DNA of 64,000 bases from NCBI RefSeq assembly GCF_051014445.1, contig NC_135144.1:682001-746000 (forward strand), given 5' to 3'. The position numbers and the translations under genes are program-made. Within the stretch, counting starts at the first letter, position 1. Each line of letters starts with the position of its first letter. Positions 61,688-64,000 of this stretch are shown here, piece by piece. The notes under the pieces were generated by a model, which worked only from the letters and a program-made list of their open reading frames with translations, had not been told where the DNA came from and did no database searches. The DNA is from Colletes latitarsis. Its lineage: Eukaryota > Arthropoda > Insecta > Hymenoptera > Colletidae.

Positions 61688-62122
61688 AAAGAAAATAATA
61701 AATAATATTATTGTGTTGTTTTTACAGGGTGAATGTAGTAACTGAACCAGGTGGTTATGACTATGCAACATTTTTATTAGCATCTTTTTCAAACTCCACT
61801 TGGAACAACACTGTACGTATGTATGTATGGGATTATCAGGAACCGTGTTTGTTCGTTAATCGGCACACTCGTATTTATTTCGTTAAACACAGTCACACCT
61901 ACTACGTACTTTTCTTCAATCTTTCTCTCTTCCGTGCTGTCTTTTCTCGCTTTCTGGGTTATTCACCCATCAGCTGTTCGGCCGTACGCTCGCCGCGTGT
62001 TGACGGCTTTTTCGGCGGTAACCGTCTTCGCTCGTGCAAGCTCGTGGACAGCGAACGATTCGCTGTTCGGCCAAAAATTCGTGCGCGATTTAATAATTTT
62101 CAACTGCACGGTTCCCTACATA

Positions 62123-62799
62123 CAGGGTGTTCGGCCATCCATGGGAAAAATTTTAATGAGGGATTCTAGAGGTCAAAATAAGACGAAAATCAAGAATACC
62201 AATTTGTTGATGGAGGCACTATTAAAAAGTTATTAATGTTTAAAGTTCCGCTCGTACTGAATTTTTTTCTCGAAAATGCGCAAGATTACGGGGGTATGTC
62301 TATACATAAAAAATGATTGTCACCGACCCTCGCAACTGAAAATAATTTTTCACAGAACGATTTGAAATCTTTCTTTTTCATCGAAAAATATAGGCACCCG
62401 ATTAGATTTTCGGTAAGGAATTTTTTTCTCGAAAGTGCGTAGGATTTCGGGGGTATGTGTAATGACCAAAAATGATTGTAATTGACCCCTGTAACCGAAA
62501 ATAATTTTTTTAGAACGATTTGAAAAATTTGTTTTTCGCCGAAAAATATCAACACATACTCGAATTTTTTTCTCGAAACTGAGTAGGATTTCGAATATAT
62601 GTCTATTCACTAAAAATGCTTGTAATTGACCTCCGCAGCCGAAAATAATCTTTCTGGAACGATTTGAAATTTTTGAATCAAATTGTTAATAACTTTTTAA
62701 CGAAGCCTCCATCAACAAATTGGTATTCTTGATTTTCGTCTTAGTTTGGCCTCTAGAATATCCTATTAAAATGTTTCACAGGGCTGGCCGAACACCCTC
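62123..62799. mobile_element. MITE-like element, single, unit 4
   Basis: This is a copy of 4192-4868 with no structural change. Confidence 0.75.
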
Positions 62800-62817
62800 T
62801 ATACTACTATGTTTACT

Positions 62818-64000
62818 AGATCCTGGGTTTTTTTCGGGATTGAATCACGTAGTAATGTGGTAACAAACTGAAGCAGTCAATAAAACCTGGTTTCGATCAA
62901 TATTTTAGAGGAACACACCGGTTAGGTCTGGGATTTGCGCGCATATGGCTTATACTTTCGCCTTTTTCGCAAACTTGTTGGCCAGATCCTGGGTATTTTC
63001 CGTGTTTGAATCACGTAGTAATGTGGTGACACACTGAAGCAGTCAATTAAACCTGGTTTCGATCAATATTTTAGAGGATAACGCCGGTTAGGTCTGGGTT
63101 AGGTCTGGGATATGCGCGCATCTGGCTTATACTTTCGCCTTTTTCGCAAACTTGTTGGCTAGATCATGGGTTTTTTTCGGGTTTGAATACCGCAGTAATG
63201 TGGTACCACACTGAAGCAGTCAATTACACCTGGTTTCGATCAATATTTCAGAGGATAACACCGGTTAGGTCTGGGTTAGGTCTGGGATATGCGCGCATCT
63301 GGCTTATGCTTTCGCCTTTTTCGCAAACTTGTTGGCCAGATCCTGGGTATTTTCCGTGTTTGAAACGCGTAGTAATGTGGTAACACACTGAAGCAGTCAA
63401 TTAAACCTGGTTTCGATCAATATTTTAGAGGATAACACCGGTTAGGTCTGGGTTAGGTCTGGGTTATGCCCGCATCTGGCTCATGATTTTGCCTTCTTCG
63501 CATACTTGTTGGCCAGATCCTGGGGTTTTTCCGTGTTTGAATCACGTAGTAATGTGGTAACACACTGAAGCAGTCAATTAAACCTGGTTTCGATCAATAT
63601 TTCAGAGGATAACACCGGTTAGGTCTGGGTTAGGTCTGGGAAATGCGCGCATCTGGCTTATACTTTCGCCTTTTTCGCAAACTTGTTGGCCAGATCCTGG
63701 GTATTTTCCGTGTTTGAATCACGTAGTAATGTGGTAACACACTGAAGCAGTCAATTAAACCTGGTTTCGATCAATATTTTAGAGGACAACACCGGTTAGG
63801 TCTGGGTTAGGTCTGGGTTATGCCCGCATCTGGCTCATGATTTTGCCTACTTCGCATACTTGTTGGCCAGATCCTGGGTTTTTTTCGTGTTTCAATCACG
63901 TAGTAATGTGGTAACACACTGAAGCAGTCAATTAAACCTGGTTTCGATCAATATTTCAGAGGATAACACCGGTTAGGTCTGGGTTTCGTCTGGGTTATGT
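62818..64000 (+). repeat. 177-bp satellite array 4, start only
   Basis: The first monomers follow the order of arrays 2 and 3, including the two monomers absent from array 1 (63500-63780), and share GCCTACTTCGC at about 63845 with array 3 (about 41811). The window ends inside the array. Confidence 0.93.

Larger units (their letters stand above)
57932..64000 (+). repeat. Macro-tandem repeat unit 4 (cut by window end)
   Basis: This fourth copy covers only the first 6.1 kb: the copia 5' LTR, spacer, both MITE-like elements, the pogo-like remnant and the first seven or so satellite monomers. The tandem array therefore continues beyond the window. A private change sits in its first satellite monomer near 62839 (CGGGATTGAA where other units have CGGGTTTGAA). 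Confidence 0.94.

Overview
The window is non-coding, repeat-dominated eukaryotic DNA, almost certainly from an insect and plausibly a hymenopteran such as a bee. The evidence is an intron-split and decayed ISXO2-like (IS1595-type) transposase, a decayed pogo/Tigger-type transposase, a copia retrotransposon primed by initiator Met-tRNA, and a satellite carrying a TTAGG-derived telomere-like motif. The species call is inference. I see no intact host gene, rRNA, tRNA or CRISPR array.

The whole window is one head-to-tail macro-tandem repeat. The same block recurs with units of 15,974, 19,924 and 22,033 bp (1-15974, 15975-35898, 35899-57931), and a fourth unit is cut by the window end (57932-64000). 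The first 4.9 kb of every unit is almost base-identical. Unit length differs because of the satellite array (about 44, 48 and 60 monomers) and because unit 1 lost about 3.2 kb of its copia element and flank.

Order inside each unit, left to right: (i) the 5' end of a minus-strand copia element (gag start, primer-binding site, 5' LTR); (ii) one arm of an inverted repeat and AT-rich spacer; (iii) a composite MITE-like element whose ends start CAGGGTGTTCGGCC and are flanked by TA; (iv) the decayed C-terminal part of a pogo/Tigger-like transposase; (v) a CpG-rich segment; (vi) a second MITE-like element of the same family; (vii) a 177-bp satellite array, each typical monomer holding two head-to-tail copies of TTAGGTCTGGG; (viii) AT-rich spacer with an exon-like remnant, the other inverted-repeat arm and an ISXO2-like transposase remnant; (ix) the copia element, full length (about 4.5 kb, TSD ATAAC) at the ends of units 2 and 3 but deleted at the end of unit 1.

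The genes do not form a working pathway; all are broken transposon genes, and shared breaks and shared TSDs show that the insertions came before the macro-amplification. The most interesting parts are the telomere-like motif built into every satellite monomer, the different higher-order repeats in each array, and variant patterns showing exchange between macro-units. A subtelomeric, recombination-driven array is a reasonable hypothesis. A collapsed or expanded assembly must also be considered.
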